Shown here: piece by piece, positions 36,780 to 46,681 of the stretch
How positions within the stretch are numbered: position 1 is the stretch's first letter
Layout: the number at the start of each line of letters is the position of its first letter
The notes under the pieces: model-generated
Database searches by the model: none
What the model was told of the DNA's origin: nothing
What the model saw: the letters and a program-made list of their open reading frames with translations, nothing else
NCBI GenBank assembly: GCA_037179385.1
Contig: CM074196.1
Coordinates: 33,752,486-33,816,485 of the forward strand
DNA length: 64,000 nucleotides
Direction: 5' to 3'
Source: Holothuria scabra
Lineage: Eukaryota > Echinodermata > Holothuroidea > Aspidochirotida > Holothuriidae
Translations under genes and position numbers: made by a program

Positions 36780-37175
36780 CCCATGTTTCAACCAGTAGAC
36801 CTTAGTGGGACCAAACATTGCCTATTTTTCCAGTTTTACCTCACTGGCATATGATTTCTCTACTCTGTTGCATATGCTGAGCAGGACTGGAAAAAATGTA
36901 AATTTCCCTGCAAGCATATCAAAATTTCCCAGCAAGGGGTTCAAAATTTCCCAAAGACTTCACATGTTATTGTATAAAAGTAGTTAAATTTCCTTCCAAA
37001 TACCAAAATTTCCCTGCAATGACATTCCCAAATTGCTGGTTTTTTCCAGCCATGATGCTGAGTACCAAGCACAATGGCATTTGGTTCCATTTTTAAAGTC
37101 TTCGGTATGACCTGGCCAAAATTCAAACTCCAGACCCCACTTACAAGTGCCCAGAGATATTATACCATTGGTAAA
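36780..37175 (-). repeat. tRNA-derived SINE, interrupted by a small insertion
   Basis: The SINE body (TTTACCTCACTGGCATATG, TATGCTGAG) stops at 36883 and resumes at 37055 with ATGCTGAGTACCAAGCACAA, then continues to the tRNA-like part (CCAAAATTCAAACTCCAG), whose B box is mutated. The insertion is described separately. Confidence 0.55.
36884..37054. mobile_element. 171-bp MITE-like insertion inside a SINE
   Basis: The ends are inverted: GGACTGGAAAAAA on the left and TTTTTTCCAGCC on the right. The host sequence ATGCTGAGCA (36874-36883) is duplicated as ATGCTGAGTA (37055-37064). AAAATTTCCC recurs inside. About 8-10 bp of duplication is seen, compatible with a hAT-type 8-bp target, but the exact edges are ambiguous. 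Confidence 0.55.
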
Positions 37176-37557
37176 ATTAATATTCATGAGTGTAGTCCAA
37201 TTTGAATAATTTTTTGAGTTGAAAGATTGCGTGTTTCATTCAATGATGGGAGTCCTATTTTGGTTCAACATTTAATCTTGCAACAAATGACATTTTTTAC
37301 ATGTTTTATACCATGAAGCTATTTTTCAAAGTTTCAATGATTGTACTGTTCATAATGGGCACTAACCCAAGAATGAGGGCTGTTGTGGAATAAAAACCCA
37401 TGCCATGTTAACTCTAATCAGATTCCGTATGTAATGGAAAATAAGTGCAGTAAGGGAAAAATAGTACACATATGTACTATGTTTGGTAGGTTTGGCACAG
37501 TATAATGTTTGATGTGAAACTTGTTCATCATTTATATCAGGCCTCAGAGGCAGTTAT

Positions 37558-37652
37558 TTGAATGAATGTGAGAGAATGCAGTTGAATGAATGTGAGAGAA
37601 CACAGTTGAATGAATGTGAGAGAACACAGTTGAATGAATGTGAGAGAATGCA
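37558..37652 (+). repeat. 24-bp minisatellite, four units
   Basis: Units starting TTGAATGAATGTGAGAGAA begin at 37558, 37582, 37606 and 37630. The period is exactly 24 bp with only two variable positions. Because 24 is a multiple of three, both strands stay open and give repeat peptides of 60-91 codons, which are not genes. Confidence 0.85.
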
Positions 37653-37980
37653 ATGTAGGAGAATGATGAAGGAGAAGGGGAATAATCTCATACTATATGT
37701 TGTAGGGGAATCCCCTATTAAATATGGGGAAGTACCGTAAAGCCATTCCTTATACAATGTGATATAGAATCCAATGGCTCTATTGAATGAGCTTCTTTTT
37801 GGGTGGCTTTGAAGGAAAAATGCAAACACCTCAACTTATATTGGTAGACTACCATATTTCATAAAGAGCCTTTAACGATTTTTCTCACTCTGTGGTGAAA
37901 TTTACAAGGAGTCACAGCTTGAATTACCTTGTAATATGCAATATCTATGTTCTGAAAATATCATGAAAGATATTAGAAAG

Positions 37981-39196
37981 TAGTGTTTGCACGGGTACTT
38001 AAAATTAGGACCTGGGTACCTGATCGCCATACCCGTCGGGTACCCGGGTTACCCGGTGTTACGGTGACTATTAAAAAGATATGAGCATTTTGTAAGGCAT
38101 ACTCCATAAGACGTGCTGGTAACATTAACATCTGTATTGGATAGGTATAGCGATCACATTCCCAAGTTCAAAAACATTTGATTTATTAGAAGGTTTAATC
38201 GTCTCCTTTTGTTTTAGTATGCTCGCTTTCCTACTTGAAAAGCCAGCATACTAAGAGTTCGAAGCTTCTCCATTTAAAACACCGATTTAAAAATATCAAC
38301 TAATCAGAGCCCTGTATTATGGTATTCTCTTGCACGTCAAAAATTACAGATTGTGAACTTCCCTCACCCTACTTTGAAATGTGTGTTGGAATTATCACTA
38401 ATGGGGTATGTACGTTCTTACGTAGCTAGCCTTGTGTTGACATCTAGGCACAGTAACAAACCTTCCACACATACACTTTGCAGTCTGTTCGAGTGCCATT
38501 TTGGGGCAAAATAACGTAATTTGTATTGGCCTGTTTTAAAAAAAAATGTTGTGAACGTTAACGGTGTTATTACATTGATGTCATTTTACTTTACACATAG
38601 CGGCAAAGTGTTGATTTGCGTAAAACTGACACCTTTAACCATTAAGAAATATTCGAGGATTATGCTCGAGGTGGCATACTATATTAATAATAAGATCGTA
38701 TGTATACATGCAAGGCTCAGTGTACCTAGCATGCCGAACGTTTAATACGGGCACTGTCTTTGCAATCTGGGCGGGGGTGATACGGTATGTCTTGCTATGT
38801 CTGTGTGAAACAGTACGTGATTTTGAATCGGCCGTCAGATAGCTTGCAAGCTTGCATGTAAGTTTATAAGCGATATACATGTGATGTGTGAGAAGTAACT
38901 CACTGCGTGACAATAGCGCATTCAGGCTGCACGCTGATAAAAATTTCAACTTCAGAAACGAAGTACAGACAACTTTCAAAACTACACATAATTTCTAGGG
39001 GCTCTCTTCATTCTCGGTCTCGGAGAATGTTTACCAAATTGGCAAAATATTTTAGTCCATTACCGTGGGCAATGGCCTAAATGAGGTGATCCTTTTTGCA
39101 TGCAATTTTTTTTTAAGATTCGGGTAGTAGATTTGGAACCGGGTAATGCGATGGCGGGTGGGTACCTGGGTGCCCGGATTACCTGTGCAAACACTA
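37981..39196. mobile_element. hAT-like non-autonomous DNA transposon (1.22 kb) with perfect 8-bp target duplication
   Basis: TTAGAAAG occurs directly before the left end (37973-37980) and directly after the right end (39197-39204). The ends are TAGTGTTTGCACGGGTA and, reverse-complemented, TAGTGTTTGCACAGGTA. Subterminal GGGTACC and CCGGGT motifs repeat. The interior is more CpG-rich than the host intron and holds frames up to 114 codons without transposase character, so it is non-autonomous. The perfect duplication suggests it is fairly young. Confidence 0.82.
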
Positions 39197-39689
39197 TTAG
39201 AAAGTGTAATACGATAAAATTTTTGAGATTTTAAAAAGGATATATTGCATTTGTTTTACAAGGAAATTTCATTATTTTAAAACCCATATTAATTGGCAAA
39301 GAGTGATAAATAATTACAAATAAGGCAGTATGGTAGCTTCCTTTTCAAGAAATAAGTTTCCCTTAGATAGAAATTCAGTTGTTTGTTGCTCAAGAATAAT
39401 TTGTTTGCCCAAACTTTCAACATTTCAAAAAATGCATCTTCCATAGCTCTTCTTCTGCATAATATTTTGAGAAGATGAAGCTATTGCTGGGTTTTATTGT
39501 TGAGACCTAATGATTTGAAAATGGCTACAGCTAATTTACTTTTAATGCTATGTTGGAGCATTTTAAATGCGATTATTCCTTTCAACTTTTTGTGAAATGC
39601 ACTAAAGCAACCGCTTTGTCGCCCCAAACTACTAAGCAACAGCTGCATAGCACAATTTTCTAAGTACTTCAAAGTATGTCTTTCATATT

Positions 39690-39860
39690 ATTTCAGGACT
39701 TCAGTAATGTATTCAAGGTAACCCAAGCAGTAACTCAAAGTAAGTTTCACATTTGAGAAGAAAAATATTGTCACATGACTCCCAAGAGCCAATCATGAAA
39801 CAGGAAGTCTACTATCCTCCGTCAAGTTGGTGTGACTACATTTTCCCCTTAGGTTCATCT
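39690..39860 (+). repeat. TCACATGACTC-type dispersed repeat, copy 5
   Basis: The copy has GGACTTCAGTAATG, TTCAAGGTAACCCAAGCAG, GTCACATGACTCCCAAGAGC and CAATCATGAAACAGG, close to the family consensus. Confidence 0.6.
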
Positions 39861-40424
39861 TTCACTTTCATTATTTTCTCCTCAGCAGGTACTTTTAAGT
39901 CCAAATGAAAAGTACCTTAATTATCAGCCAGGAATAAATTTGTGTAAACCTCGTAACTACTGGAAGCCTTATTGTGTGCAATTACTCTTCTTGTAAACCT
40001 TCATCCCCATGGCTACATCACAATGCTACCTTAAAAGATAATAGAAGTTTAGCTCTAAAGTTAATCTCAGACTCGCACACACTCCTGTCAGGGGAAAGTT
40101 GGAAACAACCATAGAGAATGCCTTTCTTTTTGATACTTATTTGGATCTTACCAAGACAGGTGATGTTGGCATGTCGCTGAGTGCAATTTGACTTTGACAT
40201 CAACATCCGTACATGTCATGCCCACTGTATGTCAGCGACCCTTTCTCTATTCTTTATCCTCTGTGTGTGTCAAAAGTTGTCCTTAGTTTTTGACTGCTTT
40301 TTCTTGTCGTTCTCTGTTGCAATTGCTTTGAGCCAAAATGTTCATGTCAGAATTAAATCATTACTGCAAAAAGGATGTCAGGGCTGTTTTGACTTTAATT
40401 TCTGGATTGAATTTAATTTAAAGG

Positions 40425-40680
40425 GGAAGTGTACAGTAGTTGCCAGGACTTTTCCCAAAATAACAGGTAAAATCTTTTCCAATTTCCTTCTATTTCTCTT
40501 CATGATATTTCAGATCTTATGTTTTGCATATTCAGGGTATTTCAGGCAGTGACTCCTTGTAAATTTCATAATTGAATGTAAATAATATTGCCACAGACTT
40601 CTCAAGAGCCATTTATGAATTAGAATATTCTAATACACTAATCAAATTTGGGATGAATGCATTTTCCCTTTAACTCACTC
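40425..40680 (+). repeat. TCACATGACTC-type dispersed repeat, copy 6
   Basis: This diverged copy has GGCAGTGACTCCTTGTAAAT, ATATTGCCACAGACTTCTCA and AGAGCCATTTATGAAT, and ends in TTTTCCCTTTAA. Confidence 0.5.
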
Positions 40681-41667
40681 TAAATGGAAGACAAAAAGGA
40701 GAGCCATTGTTTTGTTCTGTAAACTCAATCAAGATTGTCTTGGAAATGAAGCACCCTCCGCGTAGGCGCTAAATGAGCGCAATGAATAGTAAACAGGTGC
40801 TGACTTCATTTACATTTGACAGCCGTCAAGCATTTCCTAGGCTGAACAATGTCTGACATTTGTATCTAACAATGAAAGGAAGAAAAGAAAAGGAAGAAAA
40901 GGTCTTCACTCTGATAGAAGCAATTGCAGAGTTAGGAGCTACAGTATAAAGCCTTCAGTGTGTTCATGTTTGGCCTTATCACAACTGCATTGACTTTTCG
41001 GGATCATTAGATGTATTACTCATGTCGAGATTTCGTTTTGAGGAAAAGGAGCATGTAAATGGGGTGGGGGTGGGGGGTTTGGAATAAACATTTGGAAGTA
41101 GAGGTTGCTCTTCATGTGTAAAAAACTCTTTAATGGTATTTTGAACTCTGGATAATGCTAAGACTTTATTGACGATGGAAGGACTGCCTAACAAGAGAAA
41201 CTGTCATCCCTGTCTTAGAGTGCATTTCTGGCAACACACTTTGTATAGACTGAAAAGCATAATTATATTTGCCTTTGTTTGACTATGAAACATTAATCTT
41301 TCAGTACCATACTATACATTTGTTTCCAGATTTGTGCATAACATTAAAAAGAGAGATTGAATTTGAGATGGCAAGCCAAAAATTGACAAATGTTCGGAAA
41401 GCTGTTATACTCCATGTAGTTTATAGATTTATACCCACTACTCTGCTCTATATAATACATATTTTTTGATTTGGGACTAACAAATTCTTTGGAAACCAGG
41501 GTAAAAATTCATCTTCATATAGCAAGTGTCCAGTTTAAACCCGCATCAAGTCCTCTATTTACTGGTTTTTGCTGGCCTCTGCACAGATTTGTAAAATTGC
41601 TTATCAAACAAGGGTCTGGGTTTCATGTATGTCTCGCATGATCATCAATTTTGCTTTGCTAGTTTTA

Positions 41668-41982
41668 GAGGTCTAGAATTCTGTCACCCTAAACTACAAT
41701 TTTTGTAGTACTGCCACCCATGGTCTACAGAAATTTTCAGTTGGCTCCGTGATTGACAACTAGTTCAAAAAATGTAGGTTACTGAGGCTTTTGTACACAG
41801 CATGTACTGTACTGAGAGTGTTTTGATTACACATTGGCATCTTGGACTGTAACAGATCCTGAAACAATAAACTAAGATTGTGTCAAAAGGAGGATGAATT
41901 TGAGGCAATTGAACAGAAGGAAGGCTTAAGTAAGTAGGGTAAGAGCATTGAAACTGATTGGGATGAGAGGATCCGGCCTTCA
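41668..41982 (-). mobile_element. TTAA-type MITE, diverged copy, reverse orientation
   Basis: Family landmarks read on the minus strand (CCTCATTCT-like end, CCTTTTGACACAATC and AGTACATGCTG). The left edge TCTGTCACCCTAAACTACAA and right edge GGGATGAGAGGATCCGGCC are recognisable inverted ends. The terminal TTAA has decayed. Confidence 0.5.
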
Positions 41983-42336
41983 ATAATTTTAAAGCTTTAC
42001 CAGGTGACTTTGTAGACCTAACCAAGTAAAATGCAAATCCTGTGAATAACATATTAGTGCACCAATTGGTATCTAGAAACCCTTGAAAACCTCAAAACAT
42101 TCCAAAGGGAGGGGGACATCCTCTCTCAATAGCAGGACTTAAAAATTCTCTGATGCTTTATTGCACTGTTGGACCACCCATCTTCTAAAATAAGGTGATA
42201 ATCTGGAGTAAGCACTAGAGGCCTAAGTACAACAATTTAGACCATTACTAAAGGTTTGGTGTCCAGGTTGGGTATTTGATGGATTTATGTATACCAAGCC
42301 ATTTGACAGGTGCCCATGACAAAAACATGGTCTGAT

Positions 42337-42369
42337 GTACCATCAGGCCATGTTTTGGTCTGATGGTAC
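42337..42369. other. Perfect 10-bp stem hairpin
   Basis: GTACCATCAG (42337-42346) and CTGATGGTAC (42360-42369) are exact inverted repeats around a 13-base loop. An overlapping alternative pairing uses AAACATGG and CCATGTTT. It lies deep in intron 2. Its role is unknown and it may be a transposon remnant. Confidence 0.6.
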
Positions 42370-43040
42370 AAATGGTTTTTCATTCAGAAGTTAGGTTCTC
42401 GTAGTAGTGTGGAAGTTCTTCCTGGACAGGGTTCCAGAAATTGTTGAAAGGCGAGAAAAACTGAAATTGAAAAACTGAAATGTCAGGGAATTTTATAATG
42501 TAGACTCATTGCTCTGATTTGCTCAAGGTTCAGTACTTTGTGTAAAAAGACAGAAACACATGTGAATGCATTTCCTATGGTGGAACGTGTTTTTAGATCA
42601 GGTGAATAGCCAAGAGGGATTGGCCATTGCCCCCCCTGACCTTAGCTTGAAAAAATGACAACAAAAGCAAAAAAGGAATCCCTATACTGTACTCTTTACT
42701 ATGTGTGAGGCACAAATACTGGACCATTACACTATCCCCCCCAAAAGTTTAAATTTTGCCAAAGGGGAGGGGGACCCTTCCCATAGACCCTCTCTTCCAT
42801 GGCACATTGCCAAAACCCTGCCAGGACAAAATATTGGCTAGGCACCTGATATGCAGTGTTAAGGAAAGCATTACAATCCTTATTATATTAGAAATGTTGG
42901 ATTTTCCTTTCATTCATTCAAAAGATTCTGTAATATTGCCATGGGATAAGTGTATACAACCAGTGACACGTAAAATTCCCATTAAATCTAATAGTGAATG
43001 AATTGTACTAATTATCAGTCACTTTTTATGTACTTCACAG

Positions 43041-43183
43041 ATAATTTATTCGGTTCTTGTATATCACTGGACTCTTCACATCTTCCATACTACAACCTGG
43101 ACCCGAGGGGCCTTCGAGAAGTAAAAAATGGCATCAAGTTTCTAATAGATGAAAACTTGGAGTGGAAGGACGAAATCTCTCAG
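43041..43183 (+). CDS. PTPRN: IA-2/phogrin homologue, coding exon 3 (second half of RESP18-homology domain)
   Basis: This exon completes Asp43 and encodes residues 44-90, ending at a phase-0 donor CAG|GTACTT. It starts NLFGSC, whose cysteine (49) is the fourth of the cluster, eight residues after Cys40. It ends with an amphipathic segment and LEWKDEISQ. In IA-2 and phogrin the corresponding stretch has LFG-x-C, then a helix, then a W-x-D-D sequence ending in Gln, so this is the most telling part of the gene. The acceptor is TTCACAG with a moderate pyrimidine tract. A GAAT simple-repeat array begins about 100 bp after the donor. Confidence 0.9.
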
Positions 43184-43282
43184 GTACTTAAAATGGAAGA
43201 ATTAGTTCGTGTGAAATATCATGTCAAAGACAGGAATCAACTCTTGAAAGGGCTCATGTTGGTATCAAATAGCATCTGTATG

Positions 43283-43815
43283 TGGATGAATGAATGATTG
43301 ACTGCTGGAACAAATGGGTGAATAAGTTCATTATAAATGAAAGGAAGAATGAAGGAAATGAATGAAATGATTAAAAATGAAAAAAAATGAATGAAAGTGA
43401 ATCAAAATGAATGAAATGGAATGAATAAATGAAAAGGAATGGAAATGAATGTAATTGAATGAAAATGAATGAAATGAATGGAAATGAATGTAAGTGAATG
43501 TAAATGAATGAAATGAATGAAAATGAATGAAAATAAAGGAAAATAAATGAAAATGAATTAAATGAATGAAAATGAATGAAATGAATGAAATGAATGAAAA
43601 TTATTAAAAATCAATGAAAGTGAATGAAAAGAATGAAATGAAGGAAACAAATGGATGGATGGATGAATGCATGAAAAAGTGAGGGAGTGAGAACAAGTGA
43701 AACAGCAAGTGAATGAATGAAGGAGCATGACCGAATGAGTGGTCAAAAAACTGGTCGAATGAATGAATAAATGAATGGAGAAGACACAGAAGAATTGAAG
43801 GAATGAATAAATTAA
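43283..43815 (+). repeat. GAAT/GAAAAT simple-repeat array next to exon 3
   Basis: About 530 bp are made almost only of GAATGAAAT-type words with small variations, and a GGATGGATGGATGA stretch lies near the right end. It starts about 100 bp downstream of the exon 3 donor. Frames through it are low-complexity and not genes. Confidence 0.9.
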
Positions 43816-43870
43816 GGAATGGACTTCATATTCTCTGCTGTGGCACTATTTTTTTATAGTCCTCCCAACC

Positions 43871-43894
43871 TTTGCCAAAGGGCCATTTGGCAAA
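43871..43894. other. Short perfect hairpin, TTTGCCAAA/TTTGGCAAA
   Basis: Two 9-bp exact inverted arms (43871-43879 and 43886-43894) flank six bases. It lies between the GAAT array and the U2 pseudogene. It has no known function. Confidence 0.5.
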
Positions 43895-44018
43895 ACCAAA
43901 CTTTAAACTGCTTTTGGAAGAAGCTATACGTTCACTGAGGGACAGTACATGACTAACCTAATGGCCCTCATACTTCATTAGTCTGTCATGTATGGCTCCA
44001 TTTTAGACTGAGTGAAAA

Positions 44019-44062
44019 AACAGATACTACACATGATCTTAGCCAAAAGGCCAAGAAGTGAT
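44019..44062 (-). pseudogene. Truncated U2 snRNA pseudogene (first about 44 nt)
   Basis: Read on the minus strand, the sequence begins ATCACTTCTTGGCCTTTTGG and continues through CTAAGATCATGTGTAGTATC to CTGTT. The 5' end of metazoan U2 snRNA is nearly identical here (ATCGCTTCTCGGCC... GTAGTATCTGTTC), with about three substitutions, and the GTAGTA branch-point-pairing segment is intact. The match stops at about U2 position 44, so stem-loop IIa, the Sm site and the 3' half are missing. It cannot be a working U2 gene. It is most likely a 3'-truncated retrocopy, or a U2-derived end of a repeat. Confidence 0.85.
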
Positions 44063-44229
44063 CTATTTGTGAGACAATTTGGGACAATTTGTAAGAGCTG
44101 AGGGCATAGTTAACCCTCAGTTCATACTCATCTACAGTAGATGTGAGATAAGTTTGGCTGTAGCTAGTGTATCAATTAACATGCACTGAATTGTTCCATG
44201 GAATTACTAGAGACAGTATATTATGGCAG

Positions 44230-44575
44230 ACATCTCTCCCCCCCCAAAAAGTAATTTTTGTTAGTCTACAGGAATTCACAGTTGACACAGCTTTTTGATC
44301 CACAGCAAGTTGAAAAAATGCAGAGTACTGTATTTCACAGTCTATCTTGCTCCTCCTTACCTCCTATTTGCATATGTAAATATATGCATTATACAGCATG
44401 AACTGTAATGAGAGTTTTGATCACATGTTGGAGTCTTGTATACTCACCCTGAATCTACTGTATAAAGTGAGATTGTGTCTGGATGAGGATGAGTTTGAGA
44501 CAGATGTGAGAGGGGCTTAATTAAGTATGTTAGGAGAATTATTACTGTTTGGGGTCAGAAAATTAGGCCTTAAAT
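44230..44575 (-). mobile_element. TTAA-type MITE, reverse orientation, with extra sequence inside
   Basis: The right end reads GGGGTCAGAAAATTAGGCC then TTAAA, and the left end is CTCTCCCCCCCCAAAAAGTA. Landmarks GAGATTGTGTCTGGATGAGG and AGAGGGGCTTAATTAAGTA match the family on the minus strand. About 60 bp around 44340-44390 (with CCTTACCTCCTATTTGC) are not part of other copies and look inserted. Confidence 0.5.
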
Positions 44576-45446
44576 TCAAATTGATTTGTATGGCATAATT
44601 TATGCAGAATAACTGTGTGGGTTATAGTTCAGTGTACAGTGTATGGCTGAAATTTCTTTGTGTAGAACATACTAGGAGATAAACTATTTAAAAGATGTGG
44701 ATATTTCCTTTTAAATGCCCTAAACTCATTTTTCTTACAAATTTTACAGTCTGTACCTTTTACTTTCTAGGGAGTTCTGAGCGCAGTGGCTTTTAGCAGC
44801 ATTGTTAGTTTTGTCTTCCCTCAATCCTTGCAAATTGCTTTGCCAATCAATAAACATTAAACTGCAGAATGGGCCGTACGCACACATATTTACTGTATGT
44901 ACATAATATCTGTTCTGTGAAACATACAGCATTACATTGCTTTGTATGCAGAAGTGTTTTACAGAGATGTGAATGAGGTTGGGTTGAAGGTCTTCAGTAC
45001 AACTAACATTCTTTCTGACTTCGATATTTGTAATCTGAGTATTTTGAACAGATTGATCCAAAGCTACATTTGTTCTGTACTTGCAACCTGGCACCAGCCG
45101 GTTGTAACTGTCACTGACATTTGCTGACTGGCATAAAGAGCAAATTGCCAGATTACCGGCAGGCAGAAAGTTCATTGAAAATTCCAAGGTAATTATTTGA
45201 AAATACATCCAAATGTTTGCCATCCCCAAAACACCAACATTTTTTCCTGATTATTTGATGCAAAACAAGGCATTTATCAATCAAAAATCAGTCACTAATA
45301 TTGTGGACAAAACCTTTTGGAAAAGTCACTGTACTGTAGCTGCGAGTATTTGGGGGCAGTGGATATTGCAAGCTATACTGACAAATCACTGCTTTTGCCA
45401 TTCAGAATCTTTAAGCTGCTGTAGAACCCTAATCCAATGCCATTGG

Positions 45447-45832
45447 TAGGGTTGGGCGTAGGGTGAAAATATTGGTAATACAACCAGTATTGAGGCAGTA
45501 CCTGTTCTCAACTGGGGGGTAGGGAAGTCAGGTGGAAAGGAACCTCATCCTCACATGGCCCCCATGTTATCCTGCACATTAATGCATCTGGGTGCTGGAT
45601 TGGGTTATCAACTGTGCAGGAACTTCTGATCTAAATGTTTGTGTAAATATTTTAATCATCCACACATCCTAACAGTTATTTTTGTCAGCGGATATAATGA
45701 GTACCAGTTATTTTTCAAGTACCTGTATTTTTCCGGTATGTATTAGAAACACACCAAATGTCTTCGGTATTTTCATTACCTGTACCTGTAGTTCTGGTAT
45801 CGGCGTCAGTACGAAAATTCTGCCCAACCCTA
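45447..45832. mobile_element. hAT-like MITE (386 bp)
   Basis: The ends are TAGGGTTGGGCGTAGG on the left and TAGGGTTGGGCAGAA on the reverse of the right. Flanks GCCATTGG and GCTGTTAG agree at five of eight positions, a possible decayed 8-bp duplication. Internal CAGTAC, GTACC and ACCTGTA words repeat in both halves. There is no coding capacity. Confidence 0.6.
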
Positions 45833-46681
45833 GCTGTTAGACTTGTGGTTCTTGAATCATCAGTAGTTCTTGGTTCTTACATTGGTATGTTACTTACTCA
45901 GGTAAAAATTACATTTGGAAGATTTCAATTACCTCTCCCCACTTTAGTGTTAGCGAGTAGGGAGGGTTGTGTAAATTTATGTGGGATGAAAAGGATCCCT
46001 AGATTGTTAGCTACTGCAAATGCCATATGGTTTCAATTATTTTAAAGGTTCTGTGCATTGGTGTGCCAGGATTCCTCTCACAGGAAACTGTGCAGTGTAT
46101 TTGGTCCTTGCCACCTTGGAGGGGGTGAGGGGGTAGGGGAGAGGTGAAAAACCCCCTTAACATTCACTGAAAACAATTGTAGGGAAAGTAACAATTACAG
46201 TATGAGGGCAACAAGATTCAGCCATCATTTGGGTATATATATTTTATACCGTAAAAAACAAAAAAAAAAATGGGTTGCCAAAATTCATTTTACAATATTC
46301 ATGCACAGGTAATGAAAGCTGAATTTTCATTTTGCAAAATAGTGTTAGTGGATAGTTATTCTTTTTTTATGTAAAATGGTGACTTTTTTGAATTGTACTT
46401 CTTTTGTGTTTGTTAGGCAAAACGTTTGTTTTGAGGTGTTGTTGTTGTTGTTCCTGACAAAAGCCATTTCTGCATGGGTTGCTACTCAAAAGCAATATGT
46501 GTTAGCAGGCGGTAAATATTGTACTTTAATTTGATTGAACCCAGATTACACACCTTCATGTGTAGTTTGTTAATTACTGATTTACTTGATCCAGTTTTCA
46601 TATTGAGGTCATTCTGTGTGAAATCATTGAGACAATCATGTGATTGTAAAATTATCATTTTTTTTTTTTTATATTTTTCAG

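Larger units (their letters stand above)
26972..43040 (+). other. Intron 2 (about 16.1 kb), repeat-rich, no supported gene
   Basis: The intron starts GTAAGA and ends TACTTCACAG. It contains a two-copy tandem at 28.3 kb, G- and C-runs at 29.0-29.4 kb, a degenerate repeat at 30.9 kb related to one at 50.6 kb, a TTGTCC MITE at 31.6 kb, a TTAA MITE at 32.8 kb, DR1-type repeats at 33.9 kb, a SINE with a nested insertion at 36.8-37.2 kb, a 24-bp minisatellite at 37.6 kb, a hAT-like element at 38.0-39.2 kb, two related repeats at 39.7 and 40.4 kb and a TTAA MITE at 41.7 kb. An open stretch at 27144-27380 ends near a GTAAGC, but the RESP18 domain runs directly from exon 2 to exon 3, so no exon is needed there. 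Confidence 0.7.
43184..46681 (+). other. Intron 3 (about 3.5 kb)
   Basis: The intron starts GTACTT and ends with a long T tract and ATTTTTCAG. It holds the GAAT array (43283-43815), a short perfect hairpin at 43871-43894, a truncated U2 snRNA pseudogene on the minus strand (44019-44062), a degenerate TTAA MITE (44230-44575), a 161-codon minus-strand frame (44744-45229) of unknown meaning and a hAT-like MITE (45447-45832). About 45.85-46.68 kb shows nothing but AT-rich sequence with a short GTT run near 46440. Confidence 0.75.

Noticed and set aside
37554..37829. Repeat peptides on both strands
   Set aside because: They are products of the 24-bp minisatellite, which keeps all frames open by its length.
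43558..43746. Serine/histidine/phenylalanine repeat peptide on the minus strand
   Set aside because: It is the reverse reading of the GAAT simple-repeat array.
44019..44062. Functional U2 snRNA gene
   Set aside because: Only about the first 44 nt are present, without the Sm site, the later stem-loops or a visible snRNA promoter arrangement.
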